Source: Pseudomonas sp. DC1.2
GTDB taxonomy: Bacteria; Pseudomonadota; Gammaproteobacteria; Pseudomonadales; Pseudomonadaceae
Direction: 5' to 3'
Assembly: GCF_034351645.1 (NCBI RefSeq)
Contig: NZ_CP133782.1
Location: forward strand, 935,001 to 999,000
DNA length: 64,000 nucleotides
Made by a program: the position numbers and the translations under genes. This document shows, piece by piece, positions 1 to 11,181 of the stretch (positions are counted from its first letter, which is position 1; every line of letters starts with the position of its first letter). Under the pieces are notes generated by a model. The model did not search any database. It was not told the origin of the DNA and saw only the letters and a list, made by a program, of their open reading frames with translations.

Positions 1-219
1 TTCGGGAAAGCGCGAAAGATGGCTGGGCAGGTTGCGTGCATCAATAGAAACAGCGACCAGCGGTTGCGCTAGCTCGGTATGAATCAATGCGCGTTCGGCC
101 AACTCTGGTAACAGGCCTGCCGGCAGGTTGTCGATACAGTAGTAGCCGCTGTCCTCAAGGACATCGAGTGCGGTGCTTTTACCTGAGCCGGACCGGCCGC
201 TGACAATGATCAAGCGCAT
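1..219 (-). CDS. rapZ: RapZ RNase adapter protein, N-terminal part
   Basis: The 73 codons read from the ATG at 219 to the window edge give the start of RapZ, an RNA-binding P-loop protein that in enterobacteria directs RNase E to the GlmZ sRNA and so tunes glucosamine-6-phosphate synthesis. The Walker A motif GRSGSGKST lies at about residues 8-16, followed by the typical [13 protein letters not shown] segment. Only 2 bases separate it from the ptsN stop, so it is the last gene of an rpoN-hpf-ptsN-rapZ order standard in Pseudomonas. The C-terminal RNA-binding half lies outside the window. Its role in Pseudomonas is less well known than in E. coli. Confidence 0.93.
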   Translation of the reverse strand, partial: MRLIIVSGRSGSGKSTALDVLEDSGYYCIDNLPAGLLPELAERALIHTELAQPLVAVSIDARNLPSHLSRFPE

Positions 220-221
220 GA

Positions 222-686
222 TTACTGACCGTTTTGCTCGTCCAGGACAACCTGATACAAGGCTTCGTTACTCGGGGCGCTACGCAGGCGATCACGAACT
301 TCCTTGCGATCAAGCATGCTGGCGATCTGTCGAAGCAATTCAAGGTGCGCATCGGTGGCGGCTTGCGGTACCAGCAGTACAAACAGCAAATCAACCGGGG
401 CGCCGTCAATAGCGTCGAAATCGATGGGAGCATCCAGGTGCATCAACGCACTGATGGGCGCTTCGCAGCCTTTGAGGCGGCAGTGGGGGATGGCGATACC
501 GTTGCCAAAACCCGTGGAGCCGAGTTTTTCACGGGCAACCAAGCTCTCGAAGACATCCTGCATGGCCAGATCCGGCACTTCGCGGGCGATCAGGTTGGCA
601 ATTTGTTCGAGTACTTTCTTTTTACTGCCGCCCGGCACGTTCACAAGGGAACGGCCGGGGGTCAGGATGTTTTCAAGTCGGATCAT
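222..686 (-). CDS. ptsN: PTS IIA-like nitrogen regulatory protein PtsN (EIIA-Ntr)
   Basis: A 154-residue EIIA domain protein of the nitrogen PTS (PtsP-NPr-PtsN). It has no sugar substrate of its own; the phosphorylated or free form modulates potassium transport, sigma-54 promoters and carbon/nitrogen balance. The phospho-accepting histidine is His68 in GIAIPHCR, and the preceding GSTGFGNG segment is typical. Length is normal for the family. It sits between hpf and rapZ on the same strand behind rpoN, the classical sigma-54 cluster, and is probably co-transcribed with them. Confidence 0.95.
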   Translation of the reverse strand: MIRLENILTPGRSLVNVPGGSKKKVLEQIANLIAREVPDLAMQDVFESLVAREKLGSTGFGNGIAIPHCRLKGCEAPISALMHLDAPIDFDAIDGAPVDLLFVLLVPQAATDAHLELLRQIASMLDRKEVRDRLRSAPSNEALYQVVLDEQNGQ

Positions 687-698
687 GGGTAGGGAGTG

Positions 699-1007
699 TT
701 AACGACCGGTTGCGCCCTGAAGCAGGCTTTGGGTCTTTTCCTTATGCTTTTTAAGTTGGCGATCCAGCTTGTCGGTCAGCAGGTCAATGGCCGCATACAT
801 GTCTGAATGCTCGGCATTGGCGACCACTTCTCCGCCGGGGATATGCAAGGTGGCTTCGATTTTCTGCTTCAGCTTCTCGACGTTCATCGTGACTTGCACA
901 TTGGTGATTTTGTCGAAATGCCCCTCAAGCCTTTTGAGTTTTTCGCCTATGTAGGCGCGCAGGGGCTCTGTCACTTCCAGCTGGTGTCCACTGATATTGA
1001 CTTGCAT
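699..1007 (-). CDS. hpf: Ribosome hibernation promoting factor HPF
   Basis: A 102-residue HPF/YfiA-family protein that binds the 30S subunit and drives ribosome dimerisation or silencing in stationary phase. The start at 1007 (MQVNISGHQLEV) was chosen over an in-frame ATG 18 codons upstream because a good Shine-Dalgarno (AAGGAG) lies just ahead of it and family members begin this way. The beta-alpha-beta-beta-beta-alpha fold residues are present, including the basic C-terminal helix (QLKKHKEK). This short form lacks the C-terminal dimerisation domain of long HPF. It lies 12 bases from ptsN and downstream of rpoN. A second, more divergent family member is encoded at 58.2 kb. Confidence 0.93.
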   Translation of the reverse strand: MQVNISGHQLEVTEPLRAYIGEKLKRLEGHFDKITNVQVTMNVEKLKQKIEATLHIPGGEVVANAEHSDMYAAIDLLTDKLDRQLKKHKEKTQSLLQGATGR

Positions 1008-1080
1008 ACAGCTTCTCCTTCGTTGCCAGTGCATAAAGCGGCAGGTAGAAATACCTGCCACTGGAACGCTGTGCTGTGGC

Positions 1081-2574
1081 TTACATCAACCGCTTGCGTT
1101 CGCTCGAAGGCGCGATCCCTAGGGACTCACGGTACTTGGCGACGGTGCGGCGAGCCACCTGAATGCCTTGTGCCTCCAGTAAACCAGCGATCTTGCTGTC
1201 ACTCAACGGCTTTTTCTGATTTTCCGCGGCAACCAGTTTTTTGATGATCGCGCGGATTGCCGTGGACGAGCATTCACCGCCTTCGGAGGTGCTGACGTGG
1301 CTGGAGAAAAAGTATTTCAACTCATATATGCCCCGTGGGGTATGCATGAATTTCTGCGTGGTTACCCGTGAAATCGTTGATTCGTGCATCCCCACCGCTT
1401 CGGCGATGTCATGCAGTACCAGCGGTTTCATGGCCTCGTCACCGTACTCCAGGAAGCCTCGCTGATGCTCGACGATCTGGGTGGCTACTTTCATCAGGGT
1501 TTCGTTGCGGCTCTGAAGGCTCTTGATGAACCAGCGGGCTTCTTGCAACTGATTACGCATGAACGTGTTATCGGCGCTGGTGTCCGCGCGACGCACGAAA
1601 CCTGCGTACTGGGCGTTGACCCGCAGGCGTGGCACCGACTCCTGGTTCAGCTCTACCAGCCAGCGTTCGTTATCTTTACGCACGATGACGTCGGGCACCA
1701 CGTATTCGGCTTCGCTGGACTCTATCTGTGAGCCTGGGCGTGGATTGAGGCTTTGGACCAGTTCGATGACCTGCCGCAGCTCATCTTCCTTGAGTTTCAT
1801 GCGCCGCATGAGCTGGCTGTAGTCGCGGCTGCCGAGCAAATCTATGTAATCACTGACCAGGCGTTTGGCTTCAGCCAGCCAAGGCGTCTTGGCGGGCAGT
1901 TGGCGCAATTGCAGCAGCAGGCATTCGCCCAGGTTCCGGGCACCGATACCAGCAGGTTCGAATTGCTGGATGCGGTGCAGGACGGCTTCGATTTCGTCCA
2001 GTTCGATATCCAGTTCCGGGTCGAAGGCTTCGAGGATTTCATCGAGCGTTTCGTCCAGGTAGCCCTGATTGTTGATGCAGTCGATCAGGGTGACGGCGAT
2101 CAAGCGATCAGTGTCGGACATCGGTGCAAGATTCAATTGCCACAGCAGGTGGCTTTGCAGGCTTTCACCGACCGATGTGCGGGTGGTGAAATCCCACTCG
2201 TCGTCATCGTTGCTCGGCAGGCTGCTGGCGCTAGTCTGGTAGACGTCATCCCAGGCCGTGTCGACAGGCAGTTCGTTGGGGATGCGTTCGTTCCAGTCGC
2301 CTTCCTCAAGGTTATCCACCGTTGGGGCGGATTCCTGGTAAGAGGGTTCCTGAACGTCGGCGTTGGGTTTCTGCTCGGCGCTGTCGGCCAACGGGTCGGT
2401 GTTATCGAAGTCGTCGCCTTCTTCCTGGCGTTCGAGCATCGGATTGGACTCCAAGGCCTCCTGGATTTCCTGTTGCAGGTCCAAGGTCGACAATTGGAGC
2501 AGGCGGATAGCCTGTTGCAGCTGCGGTGTCATCGTCAGCTGCTGGCCCATTCTCAAGACTAGCGATGGTTTCAT
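1081..2574 (-). CDS. rpoN: RNA polymerase sigma-54 factor RpoN
   Basis: A 497-residue sigma-54 factor that directs RNA polymerase to -24/-12 promoters (nitrogen assimilation, flagella, C4-dicarboxylate uptake) and needs AAA+ activators for open complex formation. The Gln/Leu-rich activator-contact region I is at residues 1-50 ([17 protein letters not shown]), followed by an acidic region II, the core-binding domain, a helix-turn-helix, and the diagnostic RpoN box [10 protein letters not shown] at 474-483. Length is typical. Its 263-base upstream region carries a repeated 30-base segment. Confidence 0.97.
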   Translation of the reverse strand: MKPSLVLRMGQQLTMTPQLQQAIRLLQLSTLDLQQEIQEALESNPMLERQEEGDDFDNTDPLADSAEQKPNADVQEPSYQESAPTVDNLEEGDWNERIPNELPVDTAWDDVYQTSASSLPSNDDDEWDFTTRTSVGESLQSHLLWQLNLAPMSDTDRLIAVTLIDCINNQGYLDETLDEILEAFDPELDIELDEIEAVLHRIQQFEPAGIGARNLGECLLLQLRQLPAKTPWLAEAKRLVSDYIDLLGSRDYSQLMRRMKLKEDELRQVIELVQSLNPRPGSQIESSEAEYVVPDVIVRKDNERWLVELNQESVPRLRVNAQYAGFVRRADTSADNTFMRNQLQEARWFIKSLQSRNETLMKVATQIVEHQRGFLEYGDEAMKPLVLHDIAEAVGMHESTISRVTTQKFMHTPRGIYELKYFFSSHVSTSEGGECSSTAIRAIIKKLVAAENQKKPLSDSKIAGLLEAQGIQVARRTVAKYRESLGIAPSSERKRLM

Positions 2575-2837
2575 GGCAGGGGCTTAACACCTTATTCGCC
2601 GGCGCACATGCGCCATCCACTACAGGGCGCCGGAGCGCCAAACATAAGCAAATTATATGCCTGAAACTGAAGTGTTTGCCTAGAGCGCTGTAACAATAAA
2701 ACCCCTAAGGCTTCACTGATACGCTTTTCTGGCCATCGGCTGAACACCTTTGGAGCTTCGTGTTTGCCGGGAGCGCTGTAGCAATAAAAAAACTTTATTG
2801 GAACGCACGCTCAGGCCATTGCCGGGCACCTCAGTGC
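2575..2837. other. rpoN-lptB intergenic region with a 30-base direct repeat
   Basis: No gene is seen here. It should hold the rpoN promoter (lptB ends at the right edge). Two imperfect direct copies of the same 30-base segment lie at 2672-2701 and 2760-2789, 88 bases apart, differing at three positions. Each begins GTGTTTGCC, carries GAGCGCTGTA in the middle and ends CAATAAAA. No confident -10/-35 pair was assigned. Confidence 0.6.
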
Positions 2838-3563
2838 TTACAGGCGGAACTCATGGCCTAGATAAACTTCTTTTACCAGCTCGTTGGCCAGGATGGTTGC
2901 AGAATCGCCTTCGGCGATCAGTTGTCCATCGTTGACGATGTAGGCTGTTTCGCAGATATCCAATGTTTCACGGACGTTGTGGTCGGTGATCAAGACGCCG
3001 ATGCCCTTTGCCTTGAGGTGATGGATGATTTGCTTGATGTCGCCCACGGAGATCGGGTCAACGCCGGCGAAAGGTTCGTCCAGCAGGATGAATTTCGGTG
3101 CCGTGGCCAGTGCTCTTGCGATTTCCACGCGACGGCGCTCACCACCGGAAAGGCTCATGCCGAGGTTGTCGCGAATGTGGTTGATATGGAATTCCTGGAG
3201 CAGGCTTTCCAACTCTTGGCGCCGCCCGGCTTTGTCGAGTTCTTTTCGTGTCTCAAGAATCGCCATGATGTTGTCGGCCACCGACAGTTTGCGGAAGATC
3301 GACGCTTCTTGCGGGAGATAGCCGATACCGGCCTTTGCACGGCCGTGCATCGGTTGGTGGCTCACGTCGAGGTCGTCGATCAGTACGCGGCCCTGATCGG
3401 CCTGTACCAAGCCGACGATCATGTAGAAGCAGGTGGTCTTGCCCGCGCCATTGGGGCCGAGCAGGCCGACGATCTGTCCGCTGTCGATGGACAGGCTGAC
3501 GTCGCGCACGACTTGCCGGCCCTTATAGCTCTTGGCCAGATGTTGGGCTTTGAGAGTTGCCAT
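2838..3563 (-). CDS. lptB: LPS export ABC transporter ATP-binding protein LptB
   Basis: A 241-residue ABC ATPase that powers the LptB2FGC extractor moving lipopolysaccharide from the inner membrane to the LptA bridge. Walker [10 protein letters not shown] is at 36-44, signature LSGGE at 138-142, Walker B LLDEP at 160-164, and the switch histidine lies in LITDHNVRE. Its ATG overlaps the lptA stop by one base (TAATG), so translation is coupled. Order kdsD-kdsC-lptC-lptA-lptB is the conserved Kdo/LPS export operon. LptF and LptG are encoded elsewhere, as usual. Confidence 0.97.
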   Translation of the reverse strand: MATLKAQHLAKSYKGRQVVRDVSLSIDSGQIVGLLGPNGAGKTTCFYMIVGLVQADQGRVLIDDLDVSHQPMHGRAKAGIGYLPQEASIFRKLSVADNIMAILETRKELDKAGRRQELESLLQEFHINHIRDNLGMSLSGGERRRVEIARALATAPKFILLDEPFAGVDPISVGDIKQIIHHLKAKGIGVLITDHNVRETLDICETAYIVNDGQLIAEGDSATILANELVKEVYLGHEFRL

Positions 3564-4096
3564 TACTGGGCCTTCTGCTTCGGCGGGATCACCATGTCGA
3601 TCCGTTGGCGTGGCGTGGTGATTGGCGAGCCATTGGCGCGGCCTGCGGTAGCCACCTGTTTCACCGTGTCATAGACGATTTTCTCGCCTTCGGTGGTACT
3701 GCCGTCGTCGCTGATGACTTTGGCTTGGTCGATCAGCACGATGCGGTTTTGCTGGGCATGGTACTGAACGGTCTTGCCGTAGCCTTTAACTGGCTGCGGC
3801 GAGTCGGGCTTCTGCTTCTGCTCGAAATACGCGAGGTTGCCCACGGAGGTCACGACGTCGATTTCGCCGGCCGGCGTGCGAGTGATGGTCACGGTGTTGC
3901 CGGTGACCTTCATCGAGCCTTGGGTGATGATCACGTCACCTTTATAGGTGGCGATCCCTTGCTTGTCATCGAGCTGAGCATCGTCAGCCTGGATGCGGAT
4001 CGGTTGCTGGCTATCGTTCGGCAGAGCCCAGGCGCTCACGCTTCCCAGTGCTGCGCCCAGACTGAGCAAAATAGGGAGGGTTTTAACGAGCCTCAT
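3563..4096 (-). CDS. lptA: LPS transport periplasmic bridge protein LptA
   Basis: A 177-residue periplasmic protein with a cleavable signal peptide ([20 protein letters not shown], cleavage probably after SAWA). The OstA/LptA beta-jellyroll follows, with segments such as [30 protein letters not shown]. LptA monomers stack to form the bridge that carries LPS from LptC to LptD. It overlaps the end of lptC by 14 bases and the start of lptB by one base. Confidence 0.95.
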   Translation of the reverse strand: MRLVKTLPILLSLGAALGSVSAWALPNDSQQPIRIQADDAQLDDKQGIATYKGDVIITQGSMKVTGNTVTITRTPAGEIDVVTSVGNLAYFEQKQKPDSPQPVKGYGKTVQYHAQQNRIVLIDQAKVISDDGSTTEGEKIVYDTVKQVATAGRANGSPITTPRQRIDMVIPPKQKAQ

Positions 4097-4655
4097 ACTG
4101 TCCTCTTACTTTCGATAGCAGGTGTATCCTGCTTTCTTTCAAATACGCTTTCATTCCCGTGCCAAATGACACCCCGCCAGCGCCGTCGATTCTAACGGGT
4201 TGCTCGGTCTGCGCATATTGCTGCTGTGGGAACACTGTCATACGGGTGCTGGTAATAATGGTGTCGCGGTTCTTTTCATCGGTGCGTGCAATGCGTACTG
4301 AGTCGATCAGTTCCACTTGCGTGCCGCCCGGGTTGACCTCGCCGCGCAAACTTTGCACGTGCCACGGAAACTCGGTGCCACGGAACATGTTCAGGTCGGG
4401 GTTGGTCAGCAGCGTTACATCGCTCGCTTTCAAGTGTTCGACCTTGTCTGAGGTCAGGTCGTACTGCAATTTGCCATCTGGCAGGAACTGCATACTTTGT
4501 GCGTTGGTGGCGTAGTAGTCGATCTCGCCTTCATCGACCTTGGCCACTGGCTTGTCGAGGAAGCGTTCCGGGCTGATGTTCCAGTAGCCGACGGCCGCGA
4601 ATATCGCAGCGATGCAGCCGAACATCAGGATGTTGCGAATCTTTTTGCTCAGCAT
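4083..4655 (-). CDS. lptC: LPS export inner-membrane protein LptC
   Basis: A bitopic inner-membrane protein of 190 residues: one N-terminal transmembrane helix (about residues 5-25, ending AAVGYW) and a periplasmic jellyroll that receives LPS from LptFG and passes it to LptA. The ATG at 4655 (MLSKKIRN) is preferred. A GTG four codons upstream at 4667 overlaps the kdsC stop (GTGA) and could be used by translational coupling, but no ribosome binding site precedes it. Position in the kds-lpt operon supports the call. Confidence 0.92.
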   Translation of the reverse strand: MLSKKIRNILMFGCIAAIFAAVGYWNISPERFLDKPVAKVDEGEIDYYATNAQSMQFLPDGKLQYDLTSDKVEHLKASDVTLLTNPDLNMFRGTEFPWHVQSLRGEVNPGGTQVELIDSVRIARTDEKNRDTIITSTRMTVFPQQQYAQTEQPVRIDGAGGVSFGTGMKAYLKESRIHLLSKVRGQYEAR

Positions 4656-4663
4656 AAATGGGC

Positions 4664-5188
4664 TCACAGGTACGCAGCGTTGGCTGCATCGAGGCGGCCT
4701 TGGGCGCGCAGGATCAATTCGCAGAATTCCCTGGCGGCGCCTTCGCCGCCTCGGGCCTGGGTAACGCCGTGGGCGTGTTCACGGACGAAACTGGCGGCGT
4801 TGGCCACGGCCATGCCCAGGCCCACGCGGCGAATCACCGGTAGGTCCGGCAGGTCGTCACCGAGGTAGGCAACCTGTTCATAGCTTAGGTTGAGTTGAGC
4901 AAGAAGCTCGTCCAGCACGACCAGTTTGTCTTCGCGGCCCTGGTACAGGTGTGGAATCCCCAGGTTCTTTGCACGCCGTTCGACCACCGGGGTCTTACGA
5001 CCGCTGATGATAGCGGTCTGAACGCCGGCTGCCATCAACATCTTGATGCCTTGGCCATCAAGGGTGCTGAATGTCTTGAATTCGCTGCCGTCTTCCAGGA
5101 AGTACAGGCGGCCGTCAGTCAGCACGCCGTCGACGTCAAATACGGCCAGTTTGATCTGTTTGCCGCGTTGCAGCAGGTCGGTACTCAT
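4664..5188 (-). CDS. kdsC: 3-deoxy-D-manno-octulosonate 8-phosphate phosphatase KdsC
   Basis: A 174-residue HAD-superfamily phosphatase that hydrolyses Kdo-8-phosphate to Kdo, the inner-core sugar of LPS. The HAD motif I DVDGVLTDG (residues 18-26) carries the nucleophilic and acid/base aspartates. IISGRKT (motif II), the downstream lysine (motif III) and YLGDDLPDLP (motif IV) are present. No cap domain, as expected for C0 tetrameric KdsC. Its ATG overlaps the kdsD stop by one base. Confidence 0.96.
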   Translation of the reverse strand: MSTDLLQRGKQIKLAVFDVDGVLTDGRLYFLEDGSEFKTFSTLDGQGIKMLMAAGVQTAIISGRKTPVVERRAKNLGIPHLYQGREDKLVVLDELLAQLNLSYEQVAYLGDDLPDLPVIRRVGLGMAVANAASFVREHAHGVTQARGGEGAAREFCELILRAQGRLDAANAAYL

Positions 5189-6162
5189 TACATCACTCCT
5201 GCGCGCAGCAAATCGTGCATGTTCAAGGCGCCAACCGGGCGATCCTCGCTGTCGACCACTACCAGTGCGTTGATTTTATGGTCTTCCATGATTTTCAGGG
5301 CTTCGGCGGCGAGCATTTCGGCGCGGGCGGTCTTGCCATGCGCGGTCATGACCTGGTCGATGGTGGCGCTGCGGATATCAATGCTGCGGTCCAGTGTGCG
5401 ACGCAGGTCGCCGTCCGTGAAAATCCCGGCGAGCCTGCCGTCTGCTTCCAGGATAACGGTCATGCCCAAGCCTTTTCGGGTCATCTCCATCAGCGCGTCC
5501 TTTAGCAGCGTGCCACGTTGCACCTGTGGCAGTTCCTGGCCGGCGTGCATGACGTGTTCCACTTTCAGGAGCAGGCGTCGGCCAAGTGCGCCGCCAGGAT
5601 GGGAAAAAGCGAAATCTTCGGCCGTAAAGCCGCGTGCCTCCAGCAGAGCAACAGCCAGGGCGTCGCCCATGACCAGCGCTGCGGTCGTCGACGAGGTGGG
5701 CGCAAGGTTCAGCGGGCAGGCTTCGTGTTCGACATGCACGTTAAGATTGACTTCGGCAGCCTTGGCCAGCGGCGAATCAGGGTTGCCGGTGAGGCTGATC
5801 AACTGGATGCCGAGGCGTTTGATCAGCGGCAGCAGGGTAACGATTTCATTGGTGGAGCCGGAGTTCGACAATGCAAGGATGATGTCATCGCGAGTGATCA
5901 TGCCCATGTCGCCGTGACTGGCTTCGGCCGGGTGTACGAAAAATGCAGTGGTGCCGGTGCTGGCCAGGGTGGCGGCAATTTTGTTGCCGATGTGCCCGGA
6001 TTTGCCCATGCCGACCACGACGACGCGGCCTTTGCTGGCCAGAATCATCTCGCAAGCGCGCACGAAATCCGCGTCGATATGGGGCAGCAAGCCTTGTACG
6101 GCTTCCAGCTCAAGGCGGATGGTGCGTTGTGCCGATTGAATCAGGTCGCGGGATTGGCTCAT
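5188..6162 (-). CDS. kdsD: D-arabinose 5-phosphate isomerase KdsD
   Basis: A 324-residue isomerase converting ribulose-5-phosphate to arabinose-5-phosphate, the first step of Kdo synthesis. The N-terminal SIS domain contains GRVVVVGMGKSGHIGNK and the HPAEASHGDMGM segment; two CBS domains make up the C-terminal third. The start at 6162 (MSQSRDLI) was chosen over an ATG-like start 21 codons upstream because family members begin there and the upstream extension is a hydrophobic run with no family resemblance. First gene of the kdsD-kdsC-lptCAB operon and divergent from mlaF. Confidence 0.95.
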   Translation of the reverse strand: MSQSRDLIQSAQRTIRLELEAVQGLLPHIDADFVRACEMILASKGRVVVVGMGKSGHIGNKIAATLASTGTTAFFVHPAEASHGDMGMITRDDIILALSNSGSTNEIVTLLPLIKRLGIQLISLTGNPDSPLAKAAEVNLNVHVEHEACPLNLAPTSSTTAALVMGDALAVALLEARGFTAEDFAFSHPGGALGRRLLLKVEHVMHAGQELPQVQRGTLLKDALMEMTRKGLGMTVILEADGRLAGIFTDGDLRRTLDRSIDIRSATIDQVMTAHGKTARAEMLAAEALKIMEDHKINALVVVDSEDRPVGALNMHDLLRAGVM

Positions 6163-6319
6163 GTCTGAAATCGTATAGCCCGATGAAAAGGCGGCGATTA
6201 TAGCGGTAATGATCGAAACCCTCACGCAAGTTCGTCGTGCTTTGTTAACAGCCGTTCTCTAATGCCTCTAAATCAGCATTTTTGCCTGTCACGTTGCTGA
6301 ATATGCTCTGGCTTGGGCC

Positions 6320-6349
6320 TTGGGCGGTTGGCCTTTGCAGTGATATAGT
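6320..6349 (+). promoter_or_regulatory. Candidate sigma-70 promoter of the mla operon
   Basis: TTGGGC (6320-6325) and TATAGT (6344-6349) are separated by 18 bases, about 90 bases ahead of the mlaF ATG. This is a reasonable -35/-10 pair in the kdsD-mlaF divergent gap. It rests on sequence inspection only. Confidence 0.4.
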
Positions 6350-6437
6350 TCGCCGCCAGTTCGGCCCGCCCGGGAGGTATGTGCTTTCGTCAGGAAGCCA
6401 GGCGTCCGAGTGAGAGGCTGCATCGCAAGGAGTTTAG

Positions 6438-7247
6438 ATGAGTGCCGATAACGCCTACGCGGTCGAGCTGAAGGGACTGTCCTTCAAGCGCGGTGCGCGC
6501 AGCATTTTCAATAACGTCGATATCCGTATCCCTCGCGGCAAGGTCACCGGCATCATGGGACCTTCCGGGTGTGGCAAGACCACGCTTCTACGGTTGATGG
6601 GTGCGCAATTGCGGCCCAGCAGCGGTGAAGTCTGGGTCAACGGTCAGAACCTGCCGAAGCTTTCGCGCAGTGATCTGTTCGATGCGCGCAAGCACATGGG
6701 TGTGCTGTTTCAGAGTGGCGCCCTGTTTACCGATCTCGATGTGTTCGAGAACGTCGCTTTTCCGCTGCGCGTTCACACCGACCTGCCGGATGAAATGATC
6801 CGGGACATCGTCCTGCTCAAGTTGCAGGCCGTGGGTTTGCGTGGGGCCATTGACTTGATGCCGGACGAGCTGTCCGGTGGCATGAAGCGTCGTGTGGCGC
6901 TGGCCAGGGCGATTGCGCTCGATCCGCAAATTCTCATGTATGACGAACCTTTCGTCGGCCAAGACCCTATCGCCATGGGCGTGCTGGTGCGTCTGATCCG
7001 TCTGCTGAACGACGCACTGGGCATTACCAGCATCGTTGTCTCCCATGACCTGGCAGAGACCGCGAGCATCGCCGACTATATTTATGTAGTCGGCGATGGG
7101 CAGGTATTGGGGCAAGGCACTCCGGATGAATTGATGAACTCCGACGAGCCTCGTATTCGTCAGTTCATGACCGGCGATCCCGACGGCCCAGTTCCGTATC
7201 ACTTTCCAGCGACGGATTACCGCGCAGATCTTCTGGGGAAGCGTTGA
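6438..7247 (+). CDS. mlaF: Phospholipid ABC transporter ATPase MlaF
   Basis: A 269-residue ABC ATPase of the MlaFEDB inner-membrane complex, which moves phospholipid between the inner membrane and periplasmic MlaC to keep the outer-membrane lipid asymmetry. Walker [10 protein letters not shown] is at 41-49, signature LSGGM at 145-149 and Walker B MYDEP at 167-171. An AAGGAG ribosome binding site precedes the ATG. First gene of mlaFEDCB; its TGA overlaps the mlaE ATG by one base. Confidence 0.96.
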   Translation: MSADNAYAVELKGLSFKRGARSIFNNVDIRIPRGKVTGIMGPSGCGKTTLLRLMGAQLRPSSGEVWVNGQNLPKLSRSDLFDARKHMGVLFQSGALFTDLDVFENVAFPLRVHTDLPDEMIRDIVLLKLQAVGLRGAIDLMPDELSGGMKRRVALARAIALDPQILMYDEPFVGQDPIAMGVLVRLIRLLNDALGITSIVVSHDLAETASIADYIYVVGDGQVLGQGTPDELMNSDEPRIRQFMTGDPDGPVPYHFPATDYRADLLGKR

Positions 7248-8044
7248 TGCGCAAGATTTCACTGATCGAAAGAGTTCGTCGGTTCGGGGAGGCTGCTATT
7301 GATGCTCTCGCCGTGTTCGGGCGCTCGACGCTGTTCCTGTTTCACGCTTTGATCGGTCGTGGTGGTATCGGTGGTGGTTTCGGCCTGTTGGTCAAACAGC
7401 TGCATTCGGTGGGCGTGATGTCCCTGGTGATCATCGTGGTCTCGGGGTTGTTCATCGGCATGGTGTTGGCCCTCCAGGGTTTCAGCATCCTTTCCAGCTA
7501 TGGTTCGGAGCAAGCTGTCGGGCAAATGGTTGCGCTGACGCTGCTGCGAGAGCTGGGTCCGGTGGTCACCGCGTTACTGTTCGCGGGTCGCGCAGGTTCT
7601 GCCCTGACGGCCGAAATCGGCAACATGAAGTCCACCGAGCAGTTGTCCAGCCTGGAAATGATCGGTGTCGATCCACTCAAGTACATCATTGCGCCGCGCC
7701 TTTGGGCCGGCTTCATCTCCCTGCCGGTGCTGGCGATGATATTCAGCGTTGTCGGGATCTGGGGCGGTTCGTGGGTCGCTGTCGACTGGCTGGGCGTGTA
7801 TGAAGGCTCCTACTGGGCAAACATGCAAAACAGCGTGACGTTCAGTGGTGATGTGATCAATGGCATTATCAAAAGCATCGTCTTTGCCTTTGTCGTGACC
7901 TGGATTGCCGTATTCCAAGGCTATGACTGTGAGCCCACTTCCGAGGGGATCAGTCGTGCCACTACCAAGACCGTGGTGTATGCCTCTTTGGCGGTACTCG
8001 GCCTGGACTTTATTTTGACCGCCTTGATGTTTGGAGATTTCTGA
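7247..8044 (+). CDS. mlaE: Phospholipid ABC transporter permease MlaE
   Basis: A 265-residue MlaE/DUF140 permease with five or six hydrophobic helices, the core of the lipid channel capped by MlaD. Conserved features seen are [20 protein letters not shown] in the middle and [10 protein letters not shown] later. The ATG at 7247 is used; one codon upstream a TTG could also read. TGATG junctions with mlaF and mlaD show tight translational coupling. Confidence 0.95.
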   Translation: MRKISLIERVRRFGEAAIDALAVFGRSTLFLFHALIGRGGIGGGFGLLVKQLHSVGVMSLVIIVVSGLFIGMVLALQGFSILSSYGSEQAVGQMVALTLLRELGPVVTALLFAGRAGSALTAEIGNMKSTEQLSSLEMIGVDPLKYIIAPRLWAGFISLPVLAMIFSVVGIWGGSWVAVDWLGVYEGSYWANMQNSVTFSGDVINGIIKSIVFAFVVTWIAVFQGYDCEPTSEGISRATTKTVVYASLAVLGLDFILTALMFGDF

Positions 8045-8511
8045 TGCAAAACCGCACCCTGGAAATCGGTGTCGGCCTTTTCTTGCTGGCTGGCATCCTG
8101 GCTTTACTGCTACTTGCCCTGCGAGTCAGTGGCCTGGCGCCGAGCGCGAATACCGAAACGTATAAACTTTATGCCAACTTCGACAATATCGCCGGTTTGA
8201 CGGTCAGAGCTAAAGTGACCATGGCCGGTGTGACCATCGGCAAGGTTACGGCAATCGATCTGGACCATGAAAGCTTCACCGGTCGAGTGACGATGCAAGT
8301 GGAAAAGCGTGTAGATAATCTGCCGACTGACTCCACTGCATCTATCCTGACGGCGGGCCTGTTGGGCGAGAAGTACATCGGTATCAGTGTCGGTGGGGAA
8401 CAAGCCCTGCTCAAGGAAGGTGGAACTATCCACGACACCCAATCGTCTCTGGTACTGGAAGACCTGATCGGTAAATTCCTGCTCAATACCGTTAGCAAAG
8501 ACGCTAAATGA
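8044..8511 (+). CDS. mlaD: Phospholipid transport substrate-binding protein MlaD
   Basis: A 155-residue MCE-domain protein: one N-terminal membrane anchor (about residues 7-27, rich in Leu/Ala) and a single MCE beta-barrel (roughly 38-117). MlaD forms a hexameric ring on MlaE that binds phospholipid in its central pore. Residues such as NIAGLTVRAKVTMAGVTIGKV and TAGLLGEKYIGI are typical of single-MCE MlaD. It overlaps mlaE by one base and is followed by mlaC after 11 bases. Confidence 0.95.
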   Translation: MQNRTLEIGVGLFLLAGILALLLLALRVSGLAPSANTETYKLYANFDNIAGLTVRAKVTMAGVTIGKVTAIDLDHESFTGRVTMQVEKRVDNLPTDSTASILTAGLLGEKYIGISVGGEQALLKEGGTIHDTQSSLVLEDLIGKFLLNTVSKDAK

Positions 8512-8522
8512 GGAGCTTTTGA

Positions 8523-9176
8523 ATGATCTCTACCTTGCGACGTGGCTTGTTGGTGTTCCTCGCGGCCTTGCCGTTGATGGCCAATGCCGTAGCGGCGCCT
8601 TCGGCGCACGATCTGGTTCTGGATACCACGACCCGGATGCTCGCCGATCTGTCGGCTAATAAAGAGAAGTACAAGCAGGACCCGCACGACTTTTATACGG
8701 CGCTTAACACCATCGTCGGGCCAGTGGTGGATGCCGAAGGCATTTCCAAAAGCATCATGACGGTCAAGTATTCGCGCAAAGCTACGCCCGCGCAGATGAA
8801 GACGTTTGAAGAAAACTTCAAGAAAGGTCTTTTTCAGTTCTATGGCAACGCCTTGCTTGAGTACAACAACCAGGGGATCGTCGTTGATCCTTCCAGGGAT
8901 GAGTCGGGAGACCGCACCAGCGTTGGCATGACAGTCAAGGGCAGTAATGGCGCGGTTTATCCCGTGCAGTACACCCTTGAGAAGATCAATGGCGAGTGGA
9001 AGTTGCGCAACGTCATTATCAATGGGATCAATATTGGCAAGCTGTTCCGTGATCAGTTCGCTGATGCGATGCAGCGCAATGGCAATGACCTGGACAAAAC
9101 CATCAATGGTTGGGCTGGGGAAGTCGCCAAGGCCAAGGAAACCTCGGAAAAAACTGCCGAGAAACCAACCCCATGA
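8523..9176 (+). CDS. mlaC: Periplasmic phospholipid-binding protein MlaC
   Basis: A 217-residue secreted protein with a signal peptide (cleavage likely after NAVAA, about residue 25), belonging to the Tol-Tol-associated/MlaC family. It shuttles phospholipid between MlaA at the outer membrane and MlaFEDB. A GAGG-type ribosome binding site precedes the ATG. The C-terminal tail is charged (Lys/Glu rich). Its stop overlaps the mlaB start (ATGA). Confidence 0.94.
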   Translation: MISTLRRGLLVFLAALPLMANAVAAPSAHDLVLDTTTRMLADLSANKEKYKQDPHDFYTALNTIVGPVVDAEGISKSIMTVKYSRKATPAQMKTFEENFKKGLFQFYGNALLEYNNQGIVVDPSRDESGDRTSVGMTVKGSNGAVYPVQYTLEKINGEWKLRNVIINGINIGKLFRDQFADAMQRNGNDLDKTINGWAGEVAKAKETSEKTAEKPTP

Positions 9177-9478
9177 CTGAGTCGGCTGTTCGCATGAGCG
9201 AAACCGGCGAGCTGCTTCTCAGTGGCGTGCTGGATTACCGTTCCGGCCCGGACCTGCGCAAGCAGGGTCAGGTGCTGATCAAGTCCAGTAACGCTACGGC
9301 ATTGGTGGTTGATTGTTCGGCGGTGCAGAAGTCCAGCAGCGTCGGTTTATCGTTGCTGCTGTGCTTTATGCGCGATGCCCAGGCGGCCGGTAAGGCCCTG
9401 AGCATCCGTGCAATGCCCGAAGACATGCGTGAAATTGCCCAGGTCAGTGAACTGACCGAGCTGTTGGCGCACCCCTAA
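9173..9478 (+). CDS. mlaB: STAS-domain protein MlaB
   Basis: A 101-residue cytoplasmic STAS protein that binds and stabilises MlaF in the phospholipid transporter. The sheet-helix pattern with LVVDCSAVQKSSSVGLSLLL matches the STAS loop, where a Ser replaces the phospho-Ser of anti-sigma antagonists. The start at 9173 overlaps the mlaC stop by four bases (ATGA); a longer in-frame reading would lie inside mlaC and has no family match. Last gene before a hairpin terminator. Confidence 0.93.
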   Translation: MTESAVRMSETGELLLSGVLDYRSGPDLRKQGQVLIKSSNATALVVDCSAVQKSSSVGLSLLLCFMRDAQAAGKALSIRAMPEDMREIAQVSELTELLAHP

Positions 9479-9493
9479 CCGGCATCTATAAAG

Positions 9494-9547
9494 AAGCCCC
9501 CCGTCAGAGTCCTGTGAATGCGGGGTTCGCAGGCGCGGGGCTTTTTT
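9494..9547 (+). terminator. Rho-independent terminator after mlaB
   Basis: AAGCCCC at 9494-9500 pairs with GGGGCTT at 9537-9543, with further pairing inside the loop, and the right arm runs into six Ts. It separates the mla operon from ibaG-murA. Confidence 0.65.
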
Positions 9548-9593
9548 GTATGATGTCCGACCCGCGCGCACAGGGCGCCGATTGAGGTTGAGC

Positions 9594-11133
<1,540 letters not shown>

Positions 11134-11181
11134 TTTCTGCTGCATGGGTGCAGGGACGCGCCCGTTGAATTCGTTTCAGGT

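Noticed and set aside
1753-2562. Long plus-strand open frame (269 codons) opposite rpoN
   Set aside because: It is the shadow of the rpoN codons; composition and residue pattern have no family resemblance and rpoN is certain.
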